From positions 1-64,000 of the forward strand of contig WRKR01000005.1 in the NCBI GenBank assembly GCA_009782175.1: a stretch of 64,000 bases of DNA, given 5' to 3'. The notes under the pieces were generated by a model. It was not told where the DNA came from, made no database searches, and saw nothing but the letters and a program-made list of their open reading frames with translations. Positions within the stretch are counted from its first letter, which is position 1, and every line of letters starts with the position of its first letter. Both the position numbers and the translations under genes were made by a program. Shown one piece after another: positions 36,026-44,358 of the stretch. Origin of the DNA: Cystobacterineae bacterium (GTDB lineage: Bacteria > Myxococcota > Myxococcia > Myxococcales > Myxococcaceae).

Positions 36026-37513
36026 TTAAAGCCCATGCGGGGGCAAAGCCCTTTCTTCAAAAGGGCAGGCCCCTTTTTCCAGTTGCAAGTGTTTGGCCAC
36101 CTCTTCGCGCAGCAAGGGGACGAGGCCGCCGCCGCCCTGAATGTTGACAACGCGGGAGTTGGAGCCTCGGCATACGCCGCCCCAGTGGGGGAGGGGCTGA
36201 ATGCCAACGGAAGTATAGAGGGAAAAGTCCACATAGAGGGGGCAGCTAAAAACCTCCGCAGGGGTGCACAGCCAATGCATTTGCGGGCTGTTTTCTATGG
36301 CTTGTTGCACAACATAGCCCCCGTCTTCCTGGCTTTCAAAGGCGTGTTGGCAGAGCTCTTCCCAGGAGAGGGGCTTGCCAAAAAGCTGCTGGCAGCGCTC
36401 CGCAAAGTCCTTCTCAAAACGGTCCGCGCCTATAAACACGGCTTTTCCGCCATAGCTGCCGTTTTTTTTCAGCACATAGCGCTCAGGGTTTTGTTGTACC
36501 GGCTCCACGAGGGTTTTTTCGTCAAAGAGGCGCGTCCAGGGGACTTGTAGAGCAATGGCCTCACGCTCTTCGGGGCTCAGTTGGGCCAAGAGGGCCAGGG
36601 CCTCATTGTCCACGGACTCTGAAAGCAGGGCGAAAGTAGCTTTAAGCTCCACAGGAGCGACCGGGGGGTTAAGGACGACAGAGCAGAGGGGGCTTTCCCC
36701 ATTGGCTTTCCCCAGGAGGTATTGGAGCAGGGCATGGCCTTCGCGTTTTTCCTCAAGGCGGTGTACAAAGAGGTGGCGATACACCAAGTCATAAAATTTG
36801 CCCTTGGCCCAAAACCCCTCCTTGGCTTCCAGTTGTTCCGGGTGCAGCAAATCCGTTTCCAGGCCAAAGCTTGAGAAAGCGCGCTGCAAATGCAGCAACT
36901 CCGTGAGTTGAGCGTCATTCCTCCGGCACAAAATGCCCATGCGTTGGGGTTGTTGTTGAGGGCGGTAGCAGGCATAGGCCGCCAGCAACCCCTCCCACAG
37001 CGCCCTGGCGTTGGAGCCATTCTCCTCTTGGAGTTTGGCGAGGGTGTCGGGGTGCAAATGCAGGCGCTGGGCATGGGCGGCAATGGTTTGGGCAGCGGCA
37101 ATATCTGAATAGGCCTGCATGGCGGGAATGGTGGCATTCAACTCCAGAGCCCAAAGCCGTGTGGCCGAAGGCCAGCAGTCCACGCGCGTGGTGGCCAGCA
37201 CAGGCATGGGGCGGGGGCGCATGAGGCTTCTTTCTAGAGGAGAAAGCGCCTTCCAAATGCGCTCCAAAGGAGAGCTGTTTTGCAAGGCATAGGCCATTTT
37301 CAGCCCTGCACTCATGAGGTGGTGTGAAAGCTTGAGGCATTTTTGCAGTGTGACCTCAGAAACCACCATGGGGCTCATCGACAGCGCTATGGGACGTTGA
37401 GCTCCACTCTCCGCCTCCATAACCACCAGGCCCGCCTCCGCAGCGCTTTGAGCCAATTTCATTCCCCAGGCCTTGGAAGGCCAGGGTGCGGCATTTTTCT
37501 CGGAATGAGCCAT
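36026..37513 (-). CDS. Circularly permuted ATP-grasp / glutathionylspermidine-synthase-like protein
   Basis: 495 residues. The C-terminal half has the ATP-grasp marks RYVLKKNGSYGGKAVFIG (phosphate-binding lysines) and VDFSLYTSVG with metal-binding carboxylates; VVLNPPVAPVELKATF lies earlier. It resembles uncharacterised bacterial relatives of glutathionylspermidine synthase and circularly permuted ATP-grasp peptide ligases. Substrate unknown; an amide or peptide bond-forming ligase is the best guess. The start is flanked on its 5' side by a run of 13-bp direct repeats. Divergent from queD. Confidence 0.65.
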   Translation of the reverse strand: MAHSEKNAAPWPSKAWGMKLAQSAAEAGLVVMEAESGAQRPIALSMSPMVVSEVTLQKCLKLSHHLMSAGLKMAYALQNSSPLERIWKALSPLERSLMRPRPMPVLATTRVDCWPSATRLWALELNATIPAMQAYSDIAAAQTIAAHAQRLHLHPDTLAKLQEENGSNARALWEGLLAAYACYRPQQQPQRMGILCRRNDAQLTELLHLQRAFSSFGLETDLLHPEQLEAKEGFWAKGKFYDLVYRHLFVHRLEEKREGHALLQYLLGKANGESPLCSVVLNPPVAPVELKATFALLSESVDNEALALLAQLSPEEREAIALQVPWTRLFDEKTLVEPVQQNPERYVLKKNGSYGGKAVFIGADRFEKDFAERCQQLFGKPLSWEELCQHAFESQEDGGYVVQQAIENSPQMHWLCTPAEVFSCPLYVDFSLYTSVGIQPLPHWGGVCRGSNSRVVNIQGGGGLVPLLREEVAKHLQLEKGACPFEERALPPHGL

Positions 37514-37526
37514 TCAACCCTCGGCG

Positions 37527-37576
37527 TTGATATTGTCCGTTGATATTGTCCGTATTGATATTGTCCGTATTGTCCG
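37527..37576. promoter_or_regulatory. 13-bp direct repeats between ATP-grasp gene and queD
   Basis: TTGATATTGTCCG occurs at 37527-37539, 37540-37552 and 37555-37567, then a seven-base remnant TTGTCCG at 37570-37576. The block begins 14 bases upstream of the ATP-grasp start and lies about 130 bases upstream of queD. It could be an operator array or a slippage product. Confidence 0.7.
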
Positions 37577-37596
37577 TTGTGAGATGGATGTGTTGA

Positions 37597-37614
37597 TATA
37601 TAAAAGTTTATATA
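37597..37614. promoter_or_regulatory. 18-bp perfect palindrome upstream of queD
   Basis: TATATAAA-AG-TTTATATA, eight-base arms with a two-base spacer, AT-only. May be a binding site or overlap the queD promoter -10 region; nothing in the sequence decides between them. Confidence 0.5.
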
Positions 37615-37708
37615 TAAAAAACCCAGAGAGAGAAGGGGGCCCCCCTTTAAAGAGAAGAAAAACCTGGAAGGCTTGCCTAGACGAAAGCCCAGGCGCTAAG
37701 GAGGGGGC

Positions 37709-38062
37709 ATGGAAATGGAAATTTCTGTAGAGTTGCATTTTTCTTCCGCTCACCACCTTCCTTTGCATGAGGGGGCATGCAGGCGCCTGCATGGGCACAA
37801 CTACCGTTTGAGGGTAACGCTGGGGGGCATGCCCGAGGGTGGCAGCGGAATGCTGATGGATTTTGAGACTTTGAAAAAAAAAGTATGGGACACATGCTTG
37901 GTGGAGGTAGACCACCGCAACTTAAACGACATTTTCGAAAACCCTACGGCAGAAAACATGCTGTTGTGGCTGTGGAAGCGTTTGGAGCCTGAGTTCAAAA
38001 ACTTAAAGGAATTGGTTTTATGGGAGACTCCCGAATATTTGGTGACGTTGCGCAAAAGCTGA
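37709..38062 (+). CDS. queD: 6-carboxy-tetrahydropterin synthase / PTPS family (QueD)
   Basis: 117 residues, usual length. FSSAHHL (zinc His15 or 16), catalytic Cys24 in GACRRLHGHNY (zinc His28 and His30), then DHRNLND and the C-terminal Glu in WETPEY. Converts dihydroneopterin triphosphate to CPH4 for queuosine (QueD) or to pyruvoyl-tetrahydropterin. The strong AAGGAGG lies four bases upstream of the ATG. It overlaps folE, which makes the substrate, so the pair forms one pathway unit. No queC or queE in the window, so biopterin-type use stays possible. Confidence 0.92.
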   Translation: MEMEISVELHFSSAHHLPLHEGACRRLHGHNYRLRVTLGGMPEGGSGMLMDFETLKKKVWDTCLVEVDHRNLNDIFENPTAENMLLWLWKRLEPEFKNLKELVLWETPEYLVTLRKS

Positions 38063-38643
38063 AGCCCAACCCACAGGCCATGGAGAAGGCCATAGGGGAT
38101 TTTTTGGAGGCAGCGGGTTTTAGCCTTGAGCACCCACAGTTGCGGCATACACCCCAGCGGGTAGTCAAGGTGTGGCTGGAGCGTTTTTTGGACGGCTATG
38201 CTTGCTTGCCAAAGCAATTTTTAGAGGAGCGCTTTCCTTCACCGGCCGAGGAGGGGCAAATGGTATTGCTGCACCACATCCGCTTCCATTCCATGTGCCC
38301 TCACCACCTCCTGCCCTATGAGGGCTATGCGCATATGGCCTATGTGCCTTCTCAAAGCATTGTGGGTTTTGGCCGCCTGGCCGCACTGCTCCAGGGCTTT
38401 GCCCACCGCCTCAGCTTGCAAGAAGACATTGCCAGCAACGTCGCCCACACCCTCTATACAGAGCTCCATGCCCAAGGCGCCGCCTGCATTCTCCAAGCCA
38501 GGCAGTGCTGTTTGCGCCTGCGCAGAGCACACTGCGTGGACGCCTGGACGCAGGCCGAAGCCTATGAAGGAAAATTTAAAACCGAAAGCGCCCTGCAACA
38601 AGCCTTGTGGCTGCGCATTCAATCCTCCACGCCAAACCCATAA
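38020..38643 (+). CDS. folE: GTP cyclohydrolase I (FolE)
   Basis: 207 residues from the ATG at 38020, which would overlap queD by 43 bases; the ATG at 38080 gives 187 residues and removes the overlap. The first family-like helix begins near the second ATG. Zinc site Cys93 and His96 in SMCPHHLLPYEG and Cys163 or Cys164 in ARQCCLRLRR (numbered from the first ATG). QSIVGFGRLAALLQGFAHRLSLQE is the GTP-binding stretch. The usual HxC...RG end is altered to QCC...RR, a mild divergence. Makes dihydroneopterin triphosphate from GTP. A dispersed repeat follows. Confidence 0.9.
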   Translation: MGDSRIFGDVAQKLKPNPQAMEKAIGDFLEAAGFSLEHPQLRHTPQRVVKVWLERFLDGYACLPKQFLEERFPSPAEEGQMVLLHHIRFHSMCPHHLLPYEGYAHMAYVPSQSIVGFGRLAALLQGFAHRLSLQEDIASNVAHTLYTELHAQGAACILQARQCCLRLRRAHCVDAWTQAEAYEGKFKTESALQQALWLRIQSSTPNP

Positions 38644-38672
38644 GACAAAGTGTTTTGAAATATAAGCTCTTT

Positions 38673-38834
38673 CAGACCGGTTTCAGGTTAAAGTTATTCG
38701 ATTATCCAGACCGGTTTCAATTTGGCATGAGGTCGAGGCGGGCGAGGATTTCGCGAGGGGAGTGCACTTAAGTGCATGACCTGAGCGAAACCGGAGCCCA
38801 ACGAAGAGATCATGCCAAAGTGGAAGCGGTCTAG
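38673..38834 (+). repeat. Dispersed repeat, copy 2 (full length with leader unit)
   Basis: Main element GACCGG...GGTC at 38709-38831 (123 bp). Ends GACCGGTTTCAATTTGGCAT and ATGCCAAAGTGGAAGCGGTC are inverted with three mismatches. Inside is TGCACTTAAGTGCA, a perfect 14-bp palindrome. A leader unit starting CAGACCGGTTTCAGG lies at 38673-38705. It follows folE. Confidence 0.9.
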
Positions 38835-39079
38835 CTATTGTTTTCACCGTTTTCATGGGGTTGCTGGGGGGTATGGGTCATTATTTACTTCGAAGCCTCA
38901 GAAGGGTTATATTTGACCCTATGGATGTTTCTGTCTTTGGTGGATTTTTCCGTCAAAAAAGAATTGTCCCATAAAAATCAACAACTTATACCCCTAAAAA
39001 TTCTGGCTTGTCTCTTGCTAGACAAAGAGATGTGGCGTTTACATTTTCATATTGAACAACCTTTAGCAGGAGGGGTTTT
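38835..39079 (+). promoter_or_regulatory. Leader region of the sigma factor gene
   Basis: 245 bases with no credible gene. An inverted repeat TTGTCT-CTTGCT-AGACAA lies at 39008-39025, and AGGAGG sits six to eight bases before the sigma factor ATG. The palindrome may be an operator or an mRNA hairpin. Confidence 0.45.
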
Positions 39080-39922
39080 ATGTTTAGGTCCGAAACTGCA
39101 GGAGAGAGAGGGTTTTTTGAGGATACAGAGGAATTTGAGGTGGGTTTGTTTGTGGGAGAGAAGGAGGCAAAGCCTGCGAAGAAAGTAACGCGCGGCAAGG
39201 GCGAGACGGAGGGTTTGTCTTTCTATTTAAAAGGTTTGGGTGGCCACAAGCAATTGGCTCGCGAAGAGGAATATGAGTTGACGCACAGGGCGCGCCGAGG
39301 GGATGTTTCTGCGCGGCATGCATTGGCGGCAAGCAACCTTCCTTTTGTGGTGGCCATTGCCAAGCGTTTTTCCAACCGTGGAGCGAGGTTGGACGACCTG
39401 GTGCAGGAGGGCAACGTGGGTTTAATGAAAGCCATTGAGCATTTTGACCCGCAGAAGAATGTTCGCTTTGCGACTTATGCGGTGTGGTGGATACGGGCTT
39501 ATATTACACGCTATTTGAAGGACAACCGCAGCCAAGTCCGCGGTGGAGAAGCGGAGCGTGCCTCTATGGTGGATTTTTCATTAGACAACACCGTGGAAGA
39601 AGACTCAGAAACCACTTATTTGGATAGGCTTGAAGACACCAGCCCTACACCCGACAGCTGTTTTTTGCGCATGGAACAAAACCACGAGGTGGTACAAGCC
39701 CTGGGACGCGTGCGCAAACGCCTGGGGGATTTGGGGTGGGATATACTCAAAGAGCGCCTGACGCAGGACAAACCGAGGACTTTAGAAGAGTTAGGCCAAC
39801 GCTGGGGTGTTTCCCGGGAGCGTGTGCGCCAAGTGGAGCTTAAAACCAAGAGTTTTCTGGCGCGCTATTTAAGCTCCATCTACAAAGACGATGAGCTGGA
39901 CGCCCAAAAGGCAACCGCTTAA
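39080..39922 (+). CDS. Sigma-70 family RNA polymerase sigma factor (RpoH-like)
   Basis: 280 residues. An N-terminal charged tail (about 45 residues), region 1.2-like GLSFYLKGLGGHKQLAREEEYEL, region 2 with DDLVQEGNVGLMKAIEHFDP, FATYAVWWIRAYI, and region 4 with EELGQRWGVSRERVRQVELK. The domain layout (no long non-conserved insert, about 280 residues) matches the RpoH/heat-shock group rather than the housekeeping factor. No adjacent anti-sigma gene. Which regulon it serves cannot be read here. Confidence 0.9.
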   Translation: MFRSETAGERGFFEDTEEFEVGLFVGEKEAKPAKKVTRGKGETEGLSFYLKGLGGHKQLAREEEYELTHRARRGDVSARHALAASNLPFVVAIAKRFSNRGARLDDLVQEGNVGLMKAIEHFDPQKNVRFATYAVWWIRAYITRYLKDNRSQVRGGEAERASMVDFSLDNTVEEDSETTYLDRLEDTSPTPDSCFLRMEQNHEVVQALGRVRKRLGDLGWDILKERLTQDKPRTLEELGQRWGVSRERVRQVELKTKSFLARYLSSIYKDDELDAQKATA

Positions 39923-40272
39923 AAACTCACATCAAAAGCTCAGCCCTCTTTAACCCCCCCCAAAGCTCCAGGCTCCTGCTTTATAGAGCTGGCCTACCCA
40001 GGGAATGAAAGCTTTTTATAGGCCCTCCCTTTATTTTGAAAGCTGTGTTAACCTGGGCTCCACCTTGGGTGGGGTTTTGGAGCCTGGGTTTTTCAAGCAT
40101 ACGTGGCCATGCTCCAGAGGAGCGGACTTAGCGAAGTTTCAGGCCTGCAAGCTTTTGCTTGTAGGGCTTGTTCTTTTGTGTTTTTGGAGCCTTAGGCGAA
40201 GAGAAAACGGTTGAGAACAGGGGTGGGACGCGTTGTTAGCAAAGCAAGCACATTATGTTGCTGGAGATGGCC
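39923..40272. other. Intergenic region before the first Mla operon
   Basis: 350 bases. An open frame of 69 codons at 40005-40214 ends in a hydrophobic stretch but has no ribosome site and no family, so I do not call it. No terminator hairpin with a T-run and no clean promoter was seen. Confidence 0.5.
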
Positions 40273-40782
40273 ATGACATTCAGAGGGAGGGCGTTTGTTA
40301 TAGGGTTTTTGGGTTTATGGGCTTTGTCTTGTGCTCAGGGGCGTTTGAGGGGCGAGGTTTTTGAGAAGGGGAATTTACGTTACCATGTAGCGAGTGTGGA
40401 TGTTGCGCATTGGAAGCGCATAGAGGTTTCAGGGAACGACCTGGCCTTTATGAGCTTAGAGGGAGGGTTTTTGCTCGCCCTCAATTCAAGCTGCAAGGAA
40501 TATGGAGATCCACCCTTGGAAGTGTTGGTGCAACACTTGTTGATGGGGTTTACGGAGAGGGAGAAGCTGAAGAGTGAGAGGCGGATGTTGGATGGCCGAG
40601 AGGGGTTGCATGCACGCTATATAGCCAAAATGGATGGGGTAGCCCGCGAGTTGGACTTATTTGTCCTCAAAAAAGACGGTTGTGTTTTTGATCTATCCTA
40701 CATTGCTCCGCTGGGGAAGGGGGAGCTTTGGCGTGGCACCTTTGAGCGTATGCTTTCTGAATTCCAGGTGAGGTTTAGATGA
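40273..40782 (+). CDS. Lipoprotein at the head of the first Mla operon
   Basis: 169 residues from the ATG at 40273, six bases after GGAG; two in-frame ATGs lie just upstream. Signal with lipobox ALSC (Cys about 20). The remaining 150 residues are alpha/beta with no recognised family. Its stop overlaps the mlaE-like start (ATGA), so it is translated with the transporter and probably works at the outer leaflet as an accessory lipoprotein, in the place MlaA or MlaC-like partners take elsewhere. Confidence 0.75.
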   Translation: MTFRGRAFVIGFLGLWALSCAQGRLRGEVFEKGNLRYHVASVDVAHWKRIEVSGNDLAFMSLEGGFLLALNSSCKEYGDPPLEVLVQHLLMGFTEREKLKSERRMLDGREGLHARYIAKMDGVARELDLFVLKKDGCVFDLSYIAPLGKGELWRGTFERMLSEFQVRFR

Positions 40783-41570
40783 GGCCCAGGCCTGGTGGGG
40801 GAGGGTTGTCTCGGGGAAAATTTCGCATGGTGCAGGTGACGCGTGAGTTGGGCGGCATGGTGTTGTTGGGAGCGCGTGCTTTAAGGCGAGCGTTTCAGCG
40901 TCCATTGGCTTTGGGGGATGTGGCCTACCAAGTGGAGATGTTAGGCATAAAATCCATGTCCATTGCGCTTTTGACGGCCATTTTCGCGGGGCTGGTTATT
41001 ACGTTGCAGTTTGCATTTTTTATGGCGCGTTTTGGCGTACAACACTCCGTGGGGAGGGTGGTGGTGTTGACTTTGTTTAGAGAGTTAGGCCCCGTGCTAA
41101 CGGCTTTAACCGTAGGCTCTCGCATTGGCTCTGGCATAACGGCTGAATTGGGCTCCATGAAAGTGACGGAGCAATTGGATGCCATTCGTGCTTTGGGGGC
41201 AGATCCGATAAAAAAACTGGTAACGCCGCGGGTTTTAGCTTGTTTGTTGATTTTTCCCGCGTTGACTGCGCTTGCGGATGTGGTGGGGCTCATTGCAGGC
41301 TCCTGGGTGGTTTATGCGGAATATAACCTCCCTTTCAAAGAGTTTTATCGCACCGCCATAGAGACGGCGACGCTGTTGGATTTTACGTCTGGCATTGGCA
41401 AGAGTGTTGTTTTCGGTGGCATTATTGGGGTGGTGGGTTGCTACAAGGGTTTTAGCGTCCAAGGGGGCACCGAAGGGGTTGGGAAAGCGACGACAGAAAC
41501 GGTGGCCATCACCTCTGTGGTTGTTTGTCTATCCGACTTTTTCTTAACCAAGTTGTTTTTGTCGCTATGA
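40779..41570 (+). CDS. MlaE-type lipid ABC permease (first operon)
   Basis: 263 residues with the MlaE/YrbE fold: five to six hydrophobic segments and the conserved GLVITLQFAFFMARFG, REL-GPVLTALTVGSRIGSGITAELGSM motif and EQLDAIRALGADPI. Forms the core of the MCE complex that moves phospholipids between membranes. Starts at ATGA with the preceding lipoprotein and ends at ATGA with the ATPase. Confidence 0.93.
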   Translation: MRPRPGGGGLSRGKFRMVQVTRELGGMVLLGARALRRAFQRPLALGDVAYQVEMLGIKSMSIALLTAIFAGLVITLQFAFFMARFGVQHSVGRVVVLTLFRELGPVLTALTVGSRIGSGITAELGSMKVTEQLDAIRALGADPIKKLVTPRVLACLLIFPALTALADVVGLIAGSWVVYAEYNLPFKEFYRTAIETATLLDFTSGIGKSVVFGGIIGVVGCYKGFSVQGGTEGVGKATTETVAITSVVVCLSDFFLTKLFLSL

Positions 41571-42316
41571 AACAGGAGCCTCTTATACGCTTTGAGGATT
41601 TGCATTTGGCCTTTGGCGACAACCCGGTGTATGAGGGTTTGTCGCTGACCGTCTATCGCGGCCAAACTTTGGCTGTTATTGGGGGCTCTGGCTGTGGAAA
41701 AAGCGTGTTGCTCAAATGCCTCATTGGGCTCCTCTACCCCAACAGGGGCAGGGTTTTTTATGAGGACATTGAGGTTTCTCAGCTGCCGGAGCAAAAGCTT
41801 CGCTCCATCCGCAAAGACATTGCGATGGTTTTCCAAAGTGCTGCTTTGTTTGATTCCTTGTCTGTGGGAGAAAACCTTGCCTACCCTTTGCGTGAACATA
41901 TGCCCCACCTGTCTGAGAAAGAAATGTCGGCGCGTGTTGCGCAGACTTTGGAGCTGGTGAACTTGCCCGGCATTGAGCGCATGCAACCGGCTGAGCTATC
42001 CGGAGGCATGCGCAAGCGCGTAGGCTTGGCGCGTGCCATTATGACGAGCCCCAAAGTCATTTTGTGGGATGAGCCGACGACGGGTTTGGATCCGATCAGC
42101 ACGCGGATAATTGACGAGTTGATTATTTCCATGAAGAAGCATTTAGGTTGCACCTCCATTGTGGTGACGCATGATATGAACAGTGTTTTTCGAGTCGCTG
42201 ACAGCATAGCCATGTTAGCTCATCGAAAAATTGTGGCCTCGGGGAGTGTAGAGCAGATGCGAAGGTCGACAAACCCGGATGTGTGTGCATTTTTTGGTGC
42301 GGGAGAAAACAGATGA
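41567..42316 (+). CDS. MlaF-type lipid ABC ATPase (first operon)
   Basis: 249 residues from the ATG at 41567 (ATGA with mlaE), not the longer frame that starts inside mlaE. Walker A GGSGCGKSVLLKCLIG, Q-loop MVFQSAALFDSL, signature LSGGMRKRVGLARAI, Walker B VILWDEPTTGLDP, switch His in VVTHD. Drives lipid movement by the MlaE pair. Confidence 0.95.
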   Translation: MKQEPLIRFEDLHLAFGDNPVYEGLSLTVYRGQTLAVIGGSGCGKSVLLKCLIGLLYPNRGRVFYEDIEVSQLPEQKLRSIRKDIAMVFQSAALFDSLSVGENLAYPLREHMPHLSEKEMSARVAQTLELVNLPGIERMQPAELSGGMRKRVGLARAIMTSPKVILWDEPTTGLDPISTRIIDELIISMKKHLGCTSIVVTHDMNSVFRVADSIAMLAHRKIVASGSVEQMRRSTNPDVCAFFGAGENR

Positions 42317-43443
42317 GCAACCCTTCTGAGCGAGAGCGCTCTCTCATATGGAGAGCGGGAATTTTTGTAGGTGCGGGTTTGTTGCTTTCGGGGCTTGTCA
42401 TTTTTCTTTTGGGGAAGGAGCGTGGGCTTTTTGGCGATCAAATCCCCTACCATACTGCTTTTGCGAGTGTGGACGGGTTGCAGATAAATTCTCCGGTGCG
42501 GCTGGGAGGAATGTCCGTAGGAAGGGTGAAGAAAATTGAATTTTCTGACAACCTGCATGACTCTAGAATTCGCATTGAGTTTGAGGTGCAAAAGGCCTAT
42601 GCGGACCGCATCCGCGAGGACTCTGTGGTGCGCATTGTCAGCCGTGGTGTATTGGGTGACAAAGCCATGGATGTCAGCATTGGCTCTCCTGACAAACCCA
42701 TGGCAAAGCGCAATGCATTTTTGGAGGCGGGGGCTTCTGGGGATGTGACGGCCTTGTTGAACAGGGCAGGAGAAATTATAGACAATGTCGTAGACATTAC
42801 GCGGGGGGTGAAGGGTGGGGTTGACGTTTATGCAGATCCAACACTTGCCAAAAACCTAGCGGGGGTTTTGGATTCTTTGAATGCGGTGCTTTCTGGAATT
42901 CAATCAGGCCCGGGTGTTTTGCATACGTTAATTTTTGACAAGCAACTGGGTGAAGACACCAAAACCGTGTTGAGGGAGTTGTCTTCTTCGGTGGTGAAAT
43001 TGGATGCAGCTTTGAAGAATGTGGACGCCTTGGTTTCAGAAGTCCGCAAAGGCGAGGGGCTGGTGGGGGCCTTGCTGAACGACAAAAAGACGGTTTTGGC
43101 ATTTCAGTCCCTGGGGGATGCTGCTTCTGAGTTGGCCAGTTTGTTAAAGGTATCGAGGGAAAATTCAGATGGGGCCATTCACCGCTTGGTTTATGGGGAT
43201 TCGGCACCTCTCATTGACAGTTTGGCTGCCTCAGCTGCGGATTTGAGGGCGATTATGGGCAAAGTACGTTCAGGTGAAGGCTCTCTGGGTGCCATTGTGA
43301 ATGATCCATCCGTTTATGAAGATCTCAAAGAAATTTTGGGAAACATCAAACGCAACCGTCTTTTGCGGGGGCTTGTGCGCCTTTCCATCAGCCACGGAGA
43401 GGATTTTGAGCAATTAGGAGAGGCAACGCCTTCTAAAAATTAG
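42313..43443 (+). CDS. MlaD-type MCE substrate-binding protein (first operon)
   Basis: 376 residues from the ATG at 42313 (ATGA with mlaF). One membrane anchor (about 14-34), an MCE domain (ASVDGLQINSPVRLGGMSVG, VRIVSRGVLGDKAMDVSIGS), then about 240 residues of helical coil with repeated VRKGEGLVGALLNDKKT / VRSGEGSLGAIVNDPSV units that are usual in delta-type MlaD proteins and extend the hexameric tube. The stop TAG is the first three bases of a decayed repeat end (TAGACCG). Confidence 0.92.
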   Translation: MSNPSERERSLIWRAGIFVGAGLLLSGLVIFLLGKERGLFGDQIPYHTAFASVDGLQINSPVRLGGMSVGRVKKIEFSDNLHDSRIRIEFEVQKAYADRIREDSVVRIVSRGVLGDKAMDVSIGSPDKPMAKRNAFLEAGASGDVTALLNRAGEIIDNVVDITRGVKGGVDVYADPTLAKNLAGVLDSLNAVLSGIQSGPGVLHTLIFDKQLGEDTKTVLRELSSSVVKLDAALKNVDALVSEVRKGEGLVGALLNDKKTVLAFQSLGDAASELASLLKVSRENSDGAIHRLVYGDSAPLIDSLAASAADLRAIMGKVRSGEGSLGAIVNDPSVYEDLKEILGNIKRNRLLRGLVRLSISHGEDFEQLGEATPSKN

Positions 43444-43490
43444 ACCGTTTCAAAGTTGAAGTGCGTCTGCCGACCGGCTTCAATGGGACA
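43441..43490 (+). repeat. Fragment of the dispersed repeat
   Basis: AGACCGTTTCAAAGTTGA (leader unit) followed about 29 bases later by GACCGGCTTCAATGGGAC (left end), with no right end. Sits between the convergent mlaD and PHP genes and contains the mlaD stop. Confidence 0.55.
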
Positions 43491-43504
43491 AGAGCATGAG
43501 AGCA

Positions 43505-44317
43505 TTAAAGGGGGCAGCGCATTTTTAAAGCCAAAAATTGCGCATGGGAGGTTTGCATGCAGCCCAAATTGCGGTGGCTGTGCTTTCCGTGAAAGTCACT
43601 CCCGCCCGTGCAGACAAGTCGAAAATGGTTGGCTACAAATGTCCAGTGTTTGCATTCTTCAAAGGAATGCTCTGGGTGGTTGGCTTCAATTCCATCCAAA
43701 CCGTGCTGACACAGCTCTTCAATGTCCTGGGTGCTAAACTGGCTGACACTGGGGTGAGCGAGGGTTGCAGTCCCCTTGGCCTGGTGTACCCAGGCAATGG
43801 CTTGCATGGTTGAAGTTTGTGTCAGCGGAAGCCAAGCCGGTTTTCCTGCTTTCAAATAAAGCTCAAAAGCCGCATAGACGTTTTTGCAAATACCTTTTTT
43901 CACCAAGGCTTGTGCCAAATGAGAGCGAGAAAACCTTCCTTGAGGAGAGAGTGCGGCAACCTCTTCTATGGCCAATGAAATATGGAGCTCCTCCAATTTT
44001 TTGAGCATGCCTTCCATGCGTTGCTTTCGAGCTGTTTGCATGTGTTGGCATACGGCAAGAAGGCTTGCATTGCTTGGATCCACAAAATGGCCCAGCAAAT
44101 GGACTTCACGCCCGTTGAATTGTGTTGAAAGCTCTATACCTGGAACAATTTCCAGCCCTTTGCCTTTTGCCGCCTCTTTGGCCTGTGCAATCCCATCCAG
44201 CGTATCATGGTCCGTCACCGCAAGAATGTGGATTCCTGTTTTTTGGGCCAAGTCCACAAGAGCAGCAGGGGCATGCTCCCCATCACTGAAATGCGTATGA
44301 GTGTGTAAGTCGATCAT
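43505..44317 (-). CDS. PHP-domain phosphoesterase (Rnm/TrpH-like)
   Basis: 270 residues from the ATG at 44317, where the PHP metal motif IDLHTHTHFSDG begins; the frame further upstream belongs to the divergent gene's region. VTDHDTLDG, PGIELST, HLLGHFVD and TGGSDFHG complete the metal ligands. Closest to bacterial proteins of the TrpH type, which act as 3',5'-nucleotide bisphosphatase or 5'-3' exoribonuclease AM. Divergent from the Rrf2 gene by 41 bases. Confidence 0.88.
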   Translation of the reverse strand: MIDLHTHTHFSDGEHAPAALVDLAQKTGIHILAVTDHDTLDGIAQAKEAAKGKGLEIVPGIELSTQFNGREVHLLGHFVDPSNASLLAVCQHMQTARKQRMEGMLKKLEELHISLAIEEVAALSPQGRFSRSHLAQALVKKGICKNVYAAFELYLKAGKPAWLPLTQTSTMQAIAWVHQAKGTATLAHPSVSQFSTQDIEELCQHGLDGIEANHPEHSFEECKHWTFVANHFRLVCTGGSDFHGKHSHRNLGCMQTSHAQFLALKMRCPL

Positions 44318-44358
44318 CGGTTGATTCTCTAAGCTAGCTCTGCCAACCTTGATGTGAA

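Noticed and set aside
38838-39188. 116-codon open frame before the sigma factor
   Set aside because: Overlaps the start of the sigma factor gene in another frame, no family, no ribosome site.
40005-40214. 69-codon open frame with a hydrophobic end
   Set aside because: No ribosome site, no resemblance to a known family; a chance frame is likely.
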